Source of the DNA: JANOSH01 sp031415695
GTDB lineage: Bacteria > Actinomycetota > Acidimicrobiia > Acidimicrobiales > Ilumatobacteraceae
Reading direction: 5' to 3'
DNA: 64,000 bases
Assembly: GCA_031415695.1 (NCBI GenBank)
Contig: JANOSH010000014.1
Location: 1-64,000, forward strand
Program-made: the position numbers and the translations under genes
Notes under the pieces: model-generated
Database searches by the model: none
Seen by the model: the letters and a program-made list of their open reading frames with translations, nothing else
Told to the model about the DNA's origin: nothing
Shown: one piece after another, positions 8,041-15,907 of the stretch
How positions within the stretch are numbered: the first letter of the stretch is position 1
How the letters are laid out: the number at the start of each line of letters is the position of its first letter

Positions 8041-8751
8041 TCAGGCAGCCCGGCGGGATGCAACGCGTAGGGCGTCTTCCAGGTCGGCTGCTGGTACCCC
8101 GAAGTCGTCGCTCAGGTCAGTGAGTGACTCGCCAGCCTGGAAACGCCCGAGCACGTCTGCGACCTGGGCGCCGCCCCGGGCAAAGATTGGTCGACCGAAG
8201 GACCGGATCGGGTCGCACACGACATCGCTGCCGTAGCCAGGCACACGGATCAGTCGCGCATAGCCATCCGAGTCGTACTCAATTCGCTGGAGATAGTCGG
8301 CGACGACTTCATGGAAGACGTGCTGGCCATTTCGCACCACGACGAGTTGTTCGATCATGTTTGCGTCGTCGTGCTTTGTGCCGTAGTCGAAGAGCAATTC
8401 GGCGCCGTCGGTGTAGAGGTGCTTTGAAGCGAGCGCGTGAGGAACACCGAGTTCGCGTTCGAGCCGCTCGAGCGCCGGCCGGATGCGTTGCATCGACACG
8501 CCAGAGCGGCGAACCGCCGACAACACGAGACCTTCCGCCAATCCAATGAATGGAATGCACGGCTCGCCGCGCGGTGCTTTGAAAGCTGTTAGCAGCGGCC
8601 TACCGCTAACGTCTCGTCGACTCTTGCTGTGCCGGATGTAGCCCTTAGCCCACGAAGCAAACGTTGAAGGCGGAACTCCCACAGCGCGCGCGGCTTCCGC
8701 AGTCGTGTAGAGCGGGGTCTTGTCTCGAAGCTGATCTAGCGCTGTGGTCAC
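8041..8751 (-). CDS. DUF433-type antitoxin, second copy
   Basis: A 236-residue protein starting at GTG 8751 (TTALDQLRDKTPLYTTAEAA). A clear AGGAGG six bases upstream decides this start over the ATG at 8769. Residues about 12-35 form an HTH (YTTAEAARAVGVPPSTFASW). The middle (LLTAFKAPRGEPCIPFIGLA) and the region around LERLERELGVPHALASKHLY belong to the DUF433-associated antitoxin family. The C-terminal DUF433-like end includes SFGRPIFARGGAQVADVLGR, then DLSDDFGVPAADLEDALRV. The partner toxin to its 3' side is only a 43-codon remnant, so this antitoxin is an orphan. It shares architecture, not close sequence, with the gene at 6032. Confidence 0.75.
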   Translation of the reverse strand: MTTALDQLRDKTPLYTTAEAARAVGVPPSTFASWAKGYIRHSKSRRDVSGRPLLTAFKAPRGEPCIPFIGLAEGLVLSAVRRSGVSMQRIRPALERLERELGVPHALASKHLYTDGAELLFDYGTKHDDANMIEQLVVVRNGQHVFHEVVADYLQRIEYDSDGYARLIRVPGYGSDVVCDPIRSFGRPIFARGGAQVADVLGRFQAGESLTDLSDDFGVPAADLEDALRVASRRAA

Positions 8752-9033
8752 GGTTCCTCCTATCGCCATCCTGCCCTCATCTGTCAACCCGGTGGCGCAT
8801 GGGTCGATGGCCGAGTCCCCCTCATTCCACCCGGATCTCGCTTCGCTGATCGAAGAGCGCTGGACCAGTGCGTGGAGCGCTCGACTCAATTGCACGGATC
8901 AGCGCGGACGAAATGGGCGTGGCGCTTGTCGGGGTGATGGAGTGGGACGTCGACCCCGTTGCCGCCGTTGAAACGCTGCAGCGTTTGAGCCCCTGACGAC
9001 GAGTCGGGCGAGCCCCAGTTTGTCCTGGCACTT

Positions 9034-9904
9034 TTACGGTGTAGAGGTCGAACTTGCCGACCTGGCGGTCTCACATTGGGCGCAGATGGGCATGTCGGCC
9101 GAGTCGTGTTTCGGCACAAACCACTTGCCGCATAGCGAGCGCGTGGCCTGCCCGTCAACGACCGAGTCAACAATCGCTGTCCTGCCCGCATAGTGGGTGT
9201 TCGATGTCTGAGCGATCATTGGCGATGTGGCGACGATGTCGTGGGAGTCGTCGATCTCGCTCGCTGCTTCGATCTGTCGGAGGCGGGCCTCGGTGACGGT
9301 AGCGACGTATCGCATGCTGCCGTCGGTCTGCGGCTCGGCATCCCAGTCGTCCTCGGCCGGCGCGACTACTCGGGCTACCTCGCGCATTGCGGCACGCGAG
9401 AGCCGACTGTTCTCCCACCCGCCGAGGTTGATGGACACAAGGATTTCAGCCGGGCATTCGTGAGCATCTGAGACATCGGCAGCGAGGCGTTCCACGTCGA
9501 CGGTGAGGTGACCGAGTAGAGCACCTTTGAGGTCCTGCATCGGCAGCTTGCAGTGGCCGTCGGATGCTTTGCAAGCCGCCGCGACAGAGAGTCTTTGTTG
9601 CCCGTTCGATCTTCAACTGGCGTCGGTCCTCCGGCACCGGAAGAAGTGTGACGTGGTCCTTGGCTGCGAACAGCCGGTAGAAGTCGCGGGGGTCGTCATC
9701 GCGTCGCCGGCCGGCGTCAATGATCCAGGGTTGCCCTTCGGTATCGATATAGACCGCCGCCCGCCACGGCCCAGACTTCGCCTTGAGCGCCACGATCGCG
9801 ACCGATGACTTGATGCGCTCGTGGTCCGCGGCGGCGCGGTTGTCGAACTGTGCGACACGGTGCTTGGTGAGCGGATGGTCAATCGTGTCGAGCGGCGGCA
9901 ACAT
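9034..9904 (-). pseudogene. DUF3039-containing protein, frameshifted
   Basis: Two minus-strand frames form one protein of about 290 residues. The first starts at ATG 9904 (MLPPLDTIDHPLTKHRVAQF) and includes GPWRAAVYIDTEGQPWIIDA and DDDPRDFYRLFAAKDHVTLL. Near 9590 the frame fails. A neighbouring frame continues as LSVAAACKASDGHCKLPMQD, KGALLGHLTVDVERLAADVS and ECPAEILVSINLGGWENSRL. The C-terminal 50 residues match DUF3039: HYAGRTAIVDSVVDGQ, then LCGKWFVP and PICAQCE, a probable Cys-based metal site. DUF3039 has no known function and is an actinobacterial domain. The stop is at 9034. It lies downstream of an HTH gene on the same strand. Confidence 0.65.
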
Positions 9905-10016
9905 TGCGTGATCGGCGACCGTGAAGCGACCGCCGCTCGCCGGAATCGAGCACGTCAGTCAACAGAACTTCGAGGCAGGCCAACGTCGGGCGAGCTGATG
10001 CGTCCTTCACGAGGCG

Positions 10017-10445
10017 TTAGTCGACGCCGGCAAGTTCAGCCATGAGTGCACGACGATCGGCCTCCGCCGACGCGAACGTCTCGGCAAGCGCGCGGCGACC
10101 GTCGTCGCGTCGAAGCGCGTAGTCAAGCACAGACGCGGTCAGAACGCGTCGATCACGACCGACGTTGTGGAACGGCAACACGCCCCGATCGAGCAGGCGG
10201 TACACGTAGGGGCGAGACACGCCGAGGTACGCAGCAACCTCGGTTGGAGTCATGGTGCTGTCGGGCAAAGCGCACACGACTTCGCTTCCGCTCTCAAGGA
10301 GATCGACCAGTGTCACGAGGTCGGTTGTGAACGCGGTGCGGTGTGATGAGGCAATGAGCAGCTGAATTTGCTCAAGCAGCGGTTGGTCGGCTGAATCGGG
10401 ACGCAGGCGCGTAACGATGGGTGGGCTCCTCTCGACGTCGTCCAC
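10017..10445 (-). CDS. Excisionase-family HTH protein (antitoxin-like)
   Basis: A 142-residue protein. Residues about 65-112 are an excisionase/MerR-type HTH (MTPTEVAAYLGVSRPYVYRL, then GVLPFHNVGRDRRVLTASV). The N-terminal 60 residues are helical (LLEQIQLLIASSHRTAFTTD). In actinobacteria this two-part architecture usually belongs to the antitoxin of a PIN-domain toxin encoded just downstream. Here the 112 bp downstream (9905-10016) do not encode a recognisable PIN domain, so the gene is either an orphan antitoxin or an excisionase of the decayed mobile element. The start ATG at 10445 is preceded by an AT-rich stretch (tacaactacagctttcat on the minus strand) that would suit a promoter. Confidence 0.65.
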   Translation of the reverse strand: MDDVERSPPIVTRLRPDSADQPLLEQIQLLIASSHRTAFTTDLVTLVDLLESGSEVVCALPDSTMTPTEVAAYLGVSRPYVYRLLDRGVLPFHNVGRDRRVLTASVLDYALRRDDGRRALAETFASAEADRRALMAELAGVD

Positions 10446-10474
10446 AGTGTATATGTAACAAATGAAAGCTGTAG

Positions 10475-11075
10475 TTACAATATGATGACACGGCTACGAG
10501 CGGGGCCCGGTGGTCGAGCGCCCCGCGCCACGGCAGAGCCGAACCGCCTTCTGTCCCGCCGCAGAATGCTTCGGCGTGACCGGGCCCCGCGGAACGCTCC
10601 AGCGATCTTGTCGTGGAGTTTCGCCATCCTGAGGGAGCGTTCGGCTTCGTTGTTGTCGAACGATACGAGGGTGTTGTCGAGGAGAAGCAGGATCTGATCG
10701 GTTTGGTCACGGAACCGGCAGACCAGGTTCCAGGCGTCACGATCGTGGTGTGACCAGCCGCCACGGTTACGTCGTCGTGGTGGCGGCCCGGCAGGCAACA
10801 CGAGCGGCTTTTCGAGCATCACGTTCAGCCGCTCGACGTTCCCGCCGATCGACACGATCACGCGACGGTGGCGCGGACGAGTTCCCCGAGTCTTTCCCGA
10901 ACCGGGCTTTCAGATCGGCGACCTCCGAGCGCAACTCGGCAATCACGTCGGCCTGCGCCAAGATCAGCGCGTCACGCTCAACGAGCTGCGCTCGAAGCTC
11001 ACCAACGAGCAGTTCGAGATCGGCGATCGACACACCAACATCGTACGAACACCCGCGCGCCCACACGTGGACCAT
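10475..11075 (-). mobile_element. IS66-family transposase remnant
   Basis: Two pieces of an IS66 transposase remain. The piece at 10767-11075 is the N-terminus, with a coiled-coil (LVGELRAQLVERDALILAQA) and the motif LKARFGKDSGNSSAPPSRD that is diagnostic for IS66 TnpC. The piece at 10475-10861, in another frame, contains LVSFDNNEAERSLRMAKLHD followed by KIAGAFRG, the C-terminal region with the catalytic Glu. The central catalytic part of about 300 residues is deleted and the frames do not join. I did not find terminal inverted repeats or a target duplication. The remnant shows that the island was once a target for insertion sequences. Confidence 0.75.
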
Positions 11076-11173
11076 TCGCGCTCACCGCGCGAATCACCCA
11101 ACCACCTGAGCAGTTACGTCGCACCTCGACGTGGCGGCCGGACGCTCGGTCGATCGTCAGGCCGCTCTCTGGT

Positions 11174-11998
11174 TCACCCGGGAACCGACAGCTGCGTGGA
11201 ATCGGTCATCGCTTGGGTTGCTTCAGCGGCGCCGGACCGGTGGGCGATCCAACCAATGGCACCGGACACCATCGCCTGATGGGAAAGGTCAGCGAAGTTG
11301 CCTCGGCGTTGCCGCCGGACGAGTCGTTTGATGCAGTGCTCCGCCCGAAACACGCGGTGCGTGACCCAGCCGAGGTACCGCAGTTTCCGGAGCACCCGAC
11401 CGCCCATCTCCAACATCGAGAAGTAGCCGCTATACCCGTGCTCAGGCCAGATGTAGTCGGGGGTGAAGCCACCTTGGCGCAGCAGTTGCACAACGCCGAG
11501 GGGCGTCATGTGGAAGTACCCGTTGTCGTGCCACGGCTCGATGAACGCAACGTTGCCGAGGAACCAGCCATCCGGCTTCAGGACCCGGGCGACCTCGCTC
11601 GCCATTATGTGCGGCGATGCGACGAGTTGTGTCATGGCCGAGCAGTAGACGGCGTCGACACTGGCATCGGGCAACGGCAGGAAGTGAGCGTCAAACAACA
11701 CGTCGGGACCACCGAATTCCTGCAGCCAAGCGAACGTCCTCGTGGTCGAGATGTCCGACCCGATGTACCGCATTCCGAGTCCCTGGATGAAGCGTCGGTT
11801 CTGACCGCCGCCACAGCCGAGTTCGAGCACCGTCGAGCCGGGGACAAGGCGCCGAAGTGCATCGGCGTGCGGCGGTTGGAGGTTATAGGGAAGTCCTGAA
11901 CGGTCGGACGGGCCGGGCGGCATCCGGAAGGCCGATCTCAGCATTTGCTGGTCTGCTTCGTAGTAGCCCGGCTCGAGCCGGAGTTGGACGTTGGCCAT
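11174..11998 (-). CDS. Class I SAM-dependent methyltransferase
   Basis: A 274-residue protein starting at ATG 11998 (MANVQLRLEPGYYEADQQML). Residues about 55-68 carry motif I, STVLELGCGGGQNRRF, and later RYIGSDIS is the acidic motif II that contacts the ribose of SAM. Motifs SVDAVYCSAMTQLV and ARVLKPDGWFLGNVAF follow in the order of the Methyltransf_11/25 fold. The C-terminal 100 residues (YIWPEHGYSGYFSMLEMGGR, then VTHRVFRAEHCIKRLVRRQR) resemble methyltransferases of sugar or polyketide pathways, but the substrate is unknown. The gene is intact among decayed neighbours. It is divergent from the TcmP remnant. Confidence 0.8.
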   Translation of the reverse strand: MANVQLRLEPGYYEADQQMLRSAFRMPPGPSDRSGLPYNLQPPHADALRRLVPGSTVLELGCGGGQNRRFIQGLGMRYIGSDISTTRTFAWLQEFGGPDVLFDAHFLPLPDASVDAVYCSAMTQLVASPHIMASEVARVLKPDGWFLGNVAFIEPWHDNGYFHMTPLGVVQLLRQGGFTPDYIWPEHGYSGYFSMLEMGGRVLRKLRYLGWVTHRVFRAEHCIKRLVRRQRRGNFADLSHQAMVSGAIGWIAHRSGAAEATQAMTDSTQLSVPG

Positions 11999-12017
11999 GT
12001 TCAGCACCTCCGGGTTG

Positions 12018-13149
12018 GGTTCCGCCGCCAGCTTGCACCTTACTTCACAGAGCAACACGGCTACTTCGCAGGCCGTGCAGGTAGCGCCACCAACAAGCGG
12101 GTCGTGTTCATCGATGGGTACGCAGGCGCGGGACGTTACGAAGATGGCAACCCAGGATCACCGCTACTCCTAGCGAGCGAAGCAAAGGAGTTGGTCAAGC
12201 TCCAGCGCGACGTGAAACTCGCATTCGTGGAGGCAGACGCTGCAAACAGGACAAAGCTTGGTGCATCGCTTGCCGACGCGGGCGTTATCCCAGACGCGGT
12301 GATCGCGCAGCCGTTTGAACTGGCTGTTCAGCCGTTGCTCGACAAGTACGCGAACCATGCGGTCTTCCTGTTCGTAGATCCCTTCGGACTTGGGGTCGCC
12401 TATCAGACGATGATCGATGTGTTAAGGCGACGCAATAGACGCCAGCCAATTGACGTCCTCTATCATTTCAGCCTCTCGAGCGTTGCCCGCATGGGTCGCG
12501 CTGGCCTGGCGGCAGCAATGAAGCGCACAACGCCCCCAAGCTAGACGCAGCACTAGGGCCCGTCGATTGGAGAAGCGAGTTCCGTACGTTCCCGGACTCC
12601 GCTACTGATGCCGCGATCCGTGTTGCTGACCAGTTCAGTGTTTCTGTTTGTCGGGCAGCGAACATGAGGTCAACGACGATTCCTGTACGCAACCAGCCCC
12701 ACCACCAGCCGAAGTACTTGCTCATTCTTTTCTCGGCCGACAAACGAGCGCATTGGGACTTCGCCGATCAAGCATCGAAGGCGCATATTGATTGGCTTCA
12801 TCACTGCTCGTCGGAGGACTATCAAGCCAACGTCTCCCGACTCGAATCGCAGGGCGTTAGCGAGCTGTTTCCGAAGTCAGCCCCGACTGCCCGTGACGTT
12901 GATCTCGATCTCAAGCGCGACGCGGCGAAGCACTTCTCCGTCCATTTGTCCGCCATTCTTGAGTCGGCCGGTTCAATTCGGCCGATCGATGCGATTGCGG
13001 CGCTGTACGGATCGTTCCTCGGCCGTGCCGGCGCACCGCATATGAGACAGGCGCTGAAGGAATTGCATGCCGCTGGTCAGATCGATGACGGGTGCGTTGG
13101 GGACTATTGGGACCGGACAATCACCTGGACCGGAGACGCAAAGGGCTAA
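12018..13149 (+). pseudogene. Three-Cys-motif partner protein TcmP, 5'-truncated and frameshifted
   Basis: The first part reads LAPYFTEQHGYFAGRAGSAT, then KRVVFIDGYAGAGRYEDGNP and, further on, FLFVDPFGLGVAYQTMIDVL. These are the TcmP motifs (FIDGYAGxGRY and FVDPFG). The frame hits a stop at 12544. A neighbouring frame continues without a break as LDAALGPVDWRSEFRTF, then KYLLILFSADKRAHWDFAD, and ends at 13149. One base in the C-run gcccccaag near 12530 would restore it. No start codon suits the 5' end, which collides with the divergent methyltransferase start, so the N-terminus is also lost. TcmP proteins are usually linked to a phage Gp37-like (DUF5131) partner; none is present here. Confidence 0.7.
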
Positions 13150-13223
13150 GCACTCGGGGCCTGTCGCAGCGGCGACGCCGTCGAGGCGCGGCCTGGGCCG
13201 CGACGAGCCCTTCCGCTGGTGAC

Positions 13224-13752
13224 CTATTGGTCCGACCGCTGCGGGCCGACGGGTGTCAGCTGGAAGAGTGGGATGGTGCCGTGGATGCAAAGCGCGGAGC
13301 GGGTTTGTTGTTGGCGTAGTACGTGGCCGGGGATGAGGGTCGAGGTTGTGGTTGATTCGGCCAGCGACCGTCGAGCGGCACCGCTGCCGCTGGTAGGGCT
13401 GAGGTCGCTGGTGAGTTGCCGGTTGACGATTTGTTCGTCGCCGACGAGGCGGTGAACGGTGTCGTAGGTGTCGGGGTCGCTGATACCGGAGTAAAAGATT
13501 TTGGTGCGGTGGTTGGCCTGGTAGTCGCGAACGCGCTGGTTCGGGCCACGCCAATCGCGGGTCCGACCGATGGTTCGCCATACCGCTAATCACGCCGATG
13601 ACTTTGGCCGGGCCGACCCCGAGATCAGCCCCAACGACGCGGGCGGCGAGCCAGCCACCAAACCACACCGCAGCCAGTACTACGGCGACCGTGAAGATGA
13701 CCGTAAGCCACAGCGTGTCATCGGATTCGTTTCTACCAACGTCTCGTTCCAT
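13224..13752 (-). pseudogene. Conjugative coupling protein (TraG/VirD4-like) with an internal deletion
   Basis: The N-terminus starts at ATG 13752 (MERDVGRNESDDTLWLTVIF) and has a transmembrane segment (LTVIFTVAVVLAAVWFGGWL) and RSDPRLAWPEP, the usual start of actinobacterial TraG/VirD4 coupling proteins. At about 13570 it joins, in another frame, the family C-terminus: RDWRGPNQRVRDYQANHRTK, IFYSGISDPDTYDTVHRLVG, then ALCIHGTIPLFQLTPVGP and a stop at 13224. The ATPase core of roughly 400-450 residues, with Walker A and B, is missing. The coupling protein feeds relaxase-DNA complexes to a type IV secretion channel, so this is direct evidence of a dead conjugative element. Confidence 0.75.
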
Positions 13753-13893
13753 CACTACTGGTCTCGCATCGCCACTGGTCGTGACGGGACACGACGCCGT
13801 GCACGACACCAGCCAAAGAAACGCTCAGAAACGCTCCGGTACACGCCGTCGGGCACGCCGCGACGCACGACAACCGAATCGCACGGTCACACC

Positions 13894-14569
13894 ATGCGAT
13901 TCACCGAAGTACTCGACAACGATTGGAACCATCGTCCACCAACCCGACACCGGCTCACCCAATGGGCAGCGACCACAAAGTCGCTCGACCAACCCGTGGC
14001 GACGATCTGTACAGCGGTCACCTCGTGGACACGTTCGACGAGCGACGCCGTGGTCCAACCGCTCATGGCTCTCGCCGCGGGTGGCGACGAGGACGCGTGT
14101 CGACTACTCGTGGCAGCCCTGGCTCAACGACTGCTGCCCCTAGCAAACCGCCGCCAAAACAGCGCATGTCAAGAAGCGTTCGACGATCTCGTCGGCTACC
14201 TCACCGAGGCAGTCATCAGCCCGCACCCGGCATGGACCAGAGCGTACGCAGGCCAACTCGTACACCGCCGAACGACGCTGGCTAGCCGCCCGCCAAAACC
14301 ATGAACTGGTCCACGACCCCGACCAGCTCACCCGTACGTGCGGCATCATCGATCACAGCTTTACGCTCGTCGAGCAACGCCTCGATGTCATCAACAGCCT
14401 CAACCAGCTACACCGATCCGGCCAAGTCAGCCGCGGGGTAGCGGTCACCCTCGCACGAGTCGCGATCAACGACGAACAATTCGTCACCATCGAACGCGAA
14501 CACGCCTGCAGCCCCGCCGCCGCCAAGAAAGCCCGCCAACGAGAACTAGCGACAGTCCGTGGCCGCTAG
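13894..14569 (+). pseudogene. Sigma-factor-like hypothetical protein of conjugative elements, frameshifted
   Basis: The frame starts at ATG 13894 (MRFTEVLDNDWNHRPPTRHR) and carries PLMALAAGGDEDACRLLVAA and LAQRLLPLANRRQN, resembling the sigma-70-like proteins often found next to traG in actinobacterial elements. At about 14270 the frame leaves the family. A neighbouring frame continues as RWLAARQNHELVHDPDQLTR, TLVEQRLDVINSLNQLHRSG and VSRGVAVTLARVAINDEQFV. It ends at 14569 in a basic tail (AAAKKARQRELATV). The reconstructed length is about 225 residues. It is divergent from the traG remnant, as in intact elements. The role is unknown; a regulatory function of the element is a guess. Confidence 0.55.
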
Positions 14570-14634
14570 ATGGTGGATGTGTTCGGCGAGGGACCGGGAT
14601 CACCGTTACGTGAAGGGCAAGGTAAGCTGACGCC

Positions 14635-14814
14635 ATGGAACGCAAGGTTTGGACTGCTTCAGAACTAGCTGGCAAGACACCTGCCGAGCAAGACGCGATC
14701 TTCCAGGCAAGCATCGTGCGTGACCTCAGCCAGGTCCGGCCCGAATTCCTTGCCCGTGTCAAGCGTCGAGCCATGGAGCATGTTGAGTCCGTGCCCGAGC
14801 CCAAATCTTTGTGA
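14635..14814 (+). CDS. Small putative antitoxin (59 residues)
   Basis: A short gene starting at ATG 14635 with AAGGTAAG-type purine-rich sequence upstream. The product begins MERKVWTASELAGKTPAEQD and continues AIFQASIVRDLSQVRPEFLA, then a basic helix RVKRRAMEHVESV. It is helical and charged. Its TGA (14812-14814) overlaps the GTG of the next gene by 4 nt, the arrangement of many type II toxin-antitoxin pairs. I do not recognise the family by name. The position and size make an antitoxin to the 107-residue protein the best guess. Confidence 0.55.
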   Translation: MERKVWTASELAGKTPAEQDAIFQASIVRDLSQVRPEFLARVKRRAMEHVESVPEPKSL

Positions 14815-15134
14815 ACGATGGTCCGCGTCGCGTTCGAGCGACAACCCAATTCTTTGAGGACCTTGACCGACAGCTGCCTTCCAAGCGAGGTCCGAACGGT
14901 GAACCTTCGACAAACGACTTCCAAACGTTCGAACCGCTCCGCATCGTTGAGACGTTCGCCAGCGAGTACGACACGCTTCCGCCGCTGATTCGAGGCCGAA
15001 CCGACTACCGCCTTCTCATAGCCGTGGGGACGATCGTGCCTGCGTTCTCCGTCATAGCGCAGTTGGCTGACGACGGTGCCGTTGAACTCATCCAACTCGA
15101 CATTGACACCGAGACCTTCACCGACGAGACCTAA
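14811..15134 (+). CDS. Putative RelE/ParE-like toxin (107 residues)
   Basis: The gene starts at GTG 14811, overlapping the preceding small gene by 4 nt. The product opens with a basic helix (RRVRATTQFFEDLDRQLPSK) like the first helix of RelE/ParE toxins. It then has LIRGRTDYRLLIAVGTIVPA and VIAQLADDGAVELIQLDID, which look like the central strands. I see the RelE-type arrangement helix, helix, then strands, but none of the catalytic residues can be assigned with confidence. The pair 14635/14811 appears intact in an island where most genes are damaged. This is a candidate type II TA pair and could be a family without a good existing model. Confidence 0.5.
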   Translation: MNDGPRRVRATTQFFEDLDRQLPSKRGPNGEPSTNDFQTFEPLRIVETFASEYDTLPPLIRGRTDYRLLIAVGTIVPAFSVIAQLADDGAVELIQLDIDTETFTDET

Positions 15135-15308
15135 CCCGCCAGGTCAGCCAGCCAAGCGTCGAGCGCGAACGTACGTGTTCGCCGGTGCGTGCCACTTCGG
15201 TTTCCGTTCGTTCAGTCGCTGCGCATGACGACACCGGCTGCGCGGCGAGTATCGCCAGGACGTCATTGCAACGTCGGTGTGTGCGCCCGGTCCGCTGATC
15301 GTAAGGAG

Positions 15309-15342
15309 TTGTCACAATCGTACTGTTTTCGGTACTATTGTG
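15309..15342 (+). promoter_or_regulatory. abiE promoter with overlapping 30-bp palindromic operator
   Basis: Positions 15313-15323 read CACAATcGTAC and positions 15332-15342 read GTACtATTGTG, an inverted repeat with one mismatch around an 8-nt centre. It overlaps a plausible sigma-70 promoter: TTGTCA at 15309-15314, then 18 nt, then TACTAT at 15333-15338. A GTG start follows with AGGAGG at 15345-15350. AbiEi antitoxins are known to repress their own operon by binding inverted repeats in the promoter, so this is the expected autoregulatory operator. The promoter assignment is by eye. Confidence 0.6.
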
Positions 15343-15358
15343 GCAGGAGGTGTGTGGA

Positions 15359-15907
15359 GTGGTTCTTGCGAATACATATCGTCGACGCTTGTACGACTGT
15401 GCCCTTGATCAGTACGGTTTTGTTACAACCCGCGACGCGGACGATATTGGTGTACCGGTTGTCGAGCTTCGAAAGCTGTGTGCTCGTGGGGGCCTTGAAC
15501 ATGTTGCTTACGGGCTGTATCGGTTCGCCGACGTGCCACGCGCGAATCATGACCAGTACATGGAAGCCGTGCTTCGCGTCGGGCCTAAGGCCTATTTGAC
15601 CCACGACGCAGTGCTTGCTTTCCATGATCTTGCTCTGGTCAATCCGCGCCGTATCCGGATCGGTACACCGCATCGTGTTCGTCCGCAGCTTCCTTCGACG
15701 ATTGAGGTTGTGCGCCAACACCTCGATGCCAACGAGTTGACGACCTATGAAGGTGTAGCGTCCGCGAAAGTATCGCGTGCGCTACTCGATTGCGTTGGGC
15801 TTGTGATGCGTGATCGGCTCATGGACGCGGTAGCCGAGGCAACGACACGAGGTTTGCTTCACCAAATCGAAGCACGCCATGTTGTCGAGCAGCTTGGAGC
15901 GTCATGA
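15359..15907 (+). CDS. abiEi: AbiEi family antitoxin / transcriptional repressor
   Basis: A 182-residue protein starting at GTG 15359, with AGGAGG 8 nt upstream. The N-terminal 65 residues are the AbiEi winged HTH (LDQYGFVTTRDADDIGVPVV, then LRKLCARGGLEHVAYGLYRF). The C-terminal domain includes YLTHDAVLAFHDLALVNPRR, RIRIGTPHRVR and the region around KVSRALLDCVGLVMRDRLMD, as in the DUF2 half of AbiEi. It represses the operon and counteracts the AbiEii nucleotidyltransferase. Its TGA overlaps the ATG of the toxin gene by 4 nt. The gene is intact while the toxin is frameshifted. Confidence 0.8.
   Translation: MVLANTYRRRLYDCALDQYGFVTTRDADDIGVPVVELRKLCARGGLEHVAYGLYRFADVPRANHDQYMEAVLRVGPKAYLTHDAVLAFHDLALVNPRRIRIGTPHRVRPQLPSTIEVVRQHLDANELTTYEGVASAKVSRALLDCVGLVMRDRLMDAVAEATTRGLLHQIEARHVVEQLGAS

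Noticed and set aside
12973..13809. A single 278-residue minus-strand protein
   Set aside because: Only the first 60 residues match a TraG/VirD4 N-terminus; after about 13570 the family continues in another frame, and the rest overlaps TcmP.
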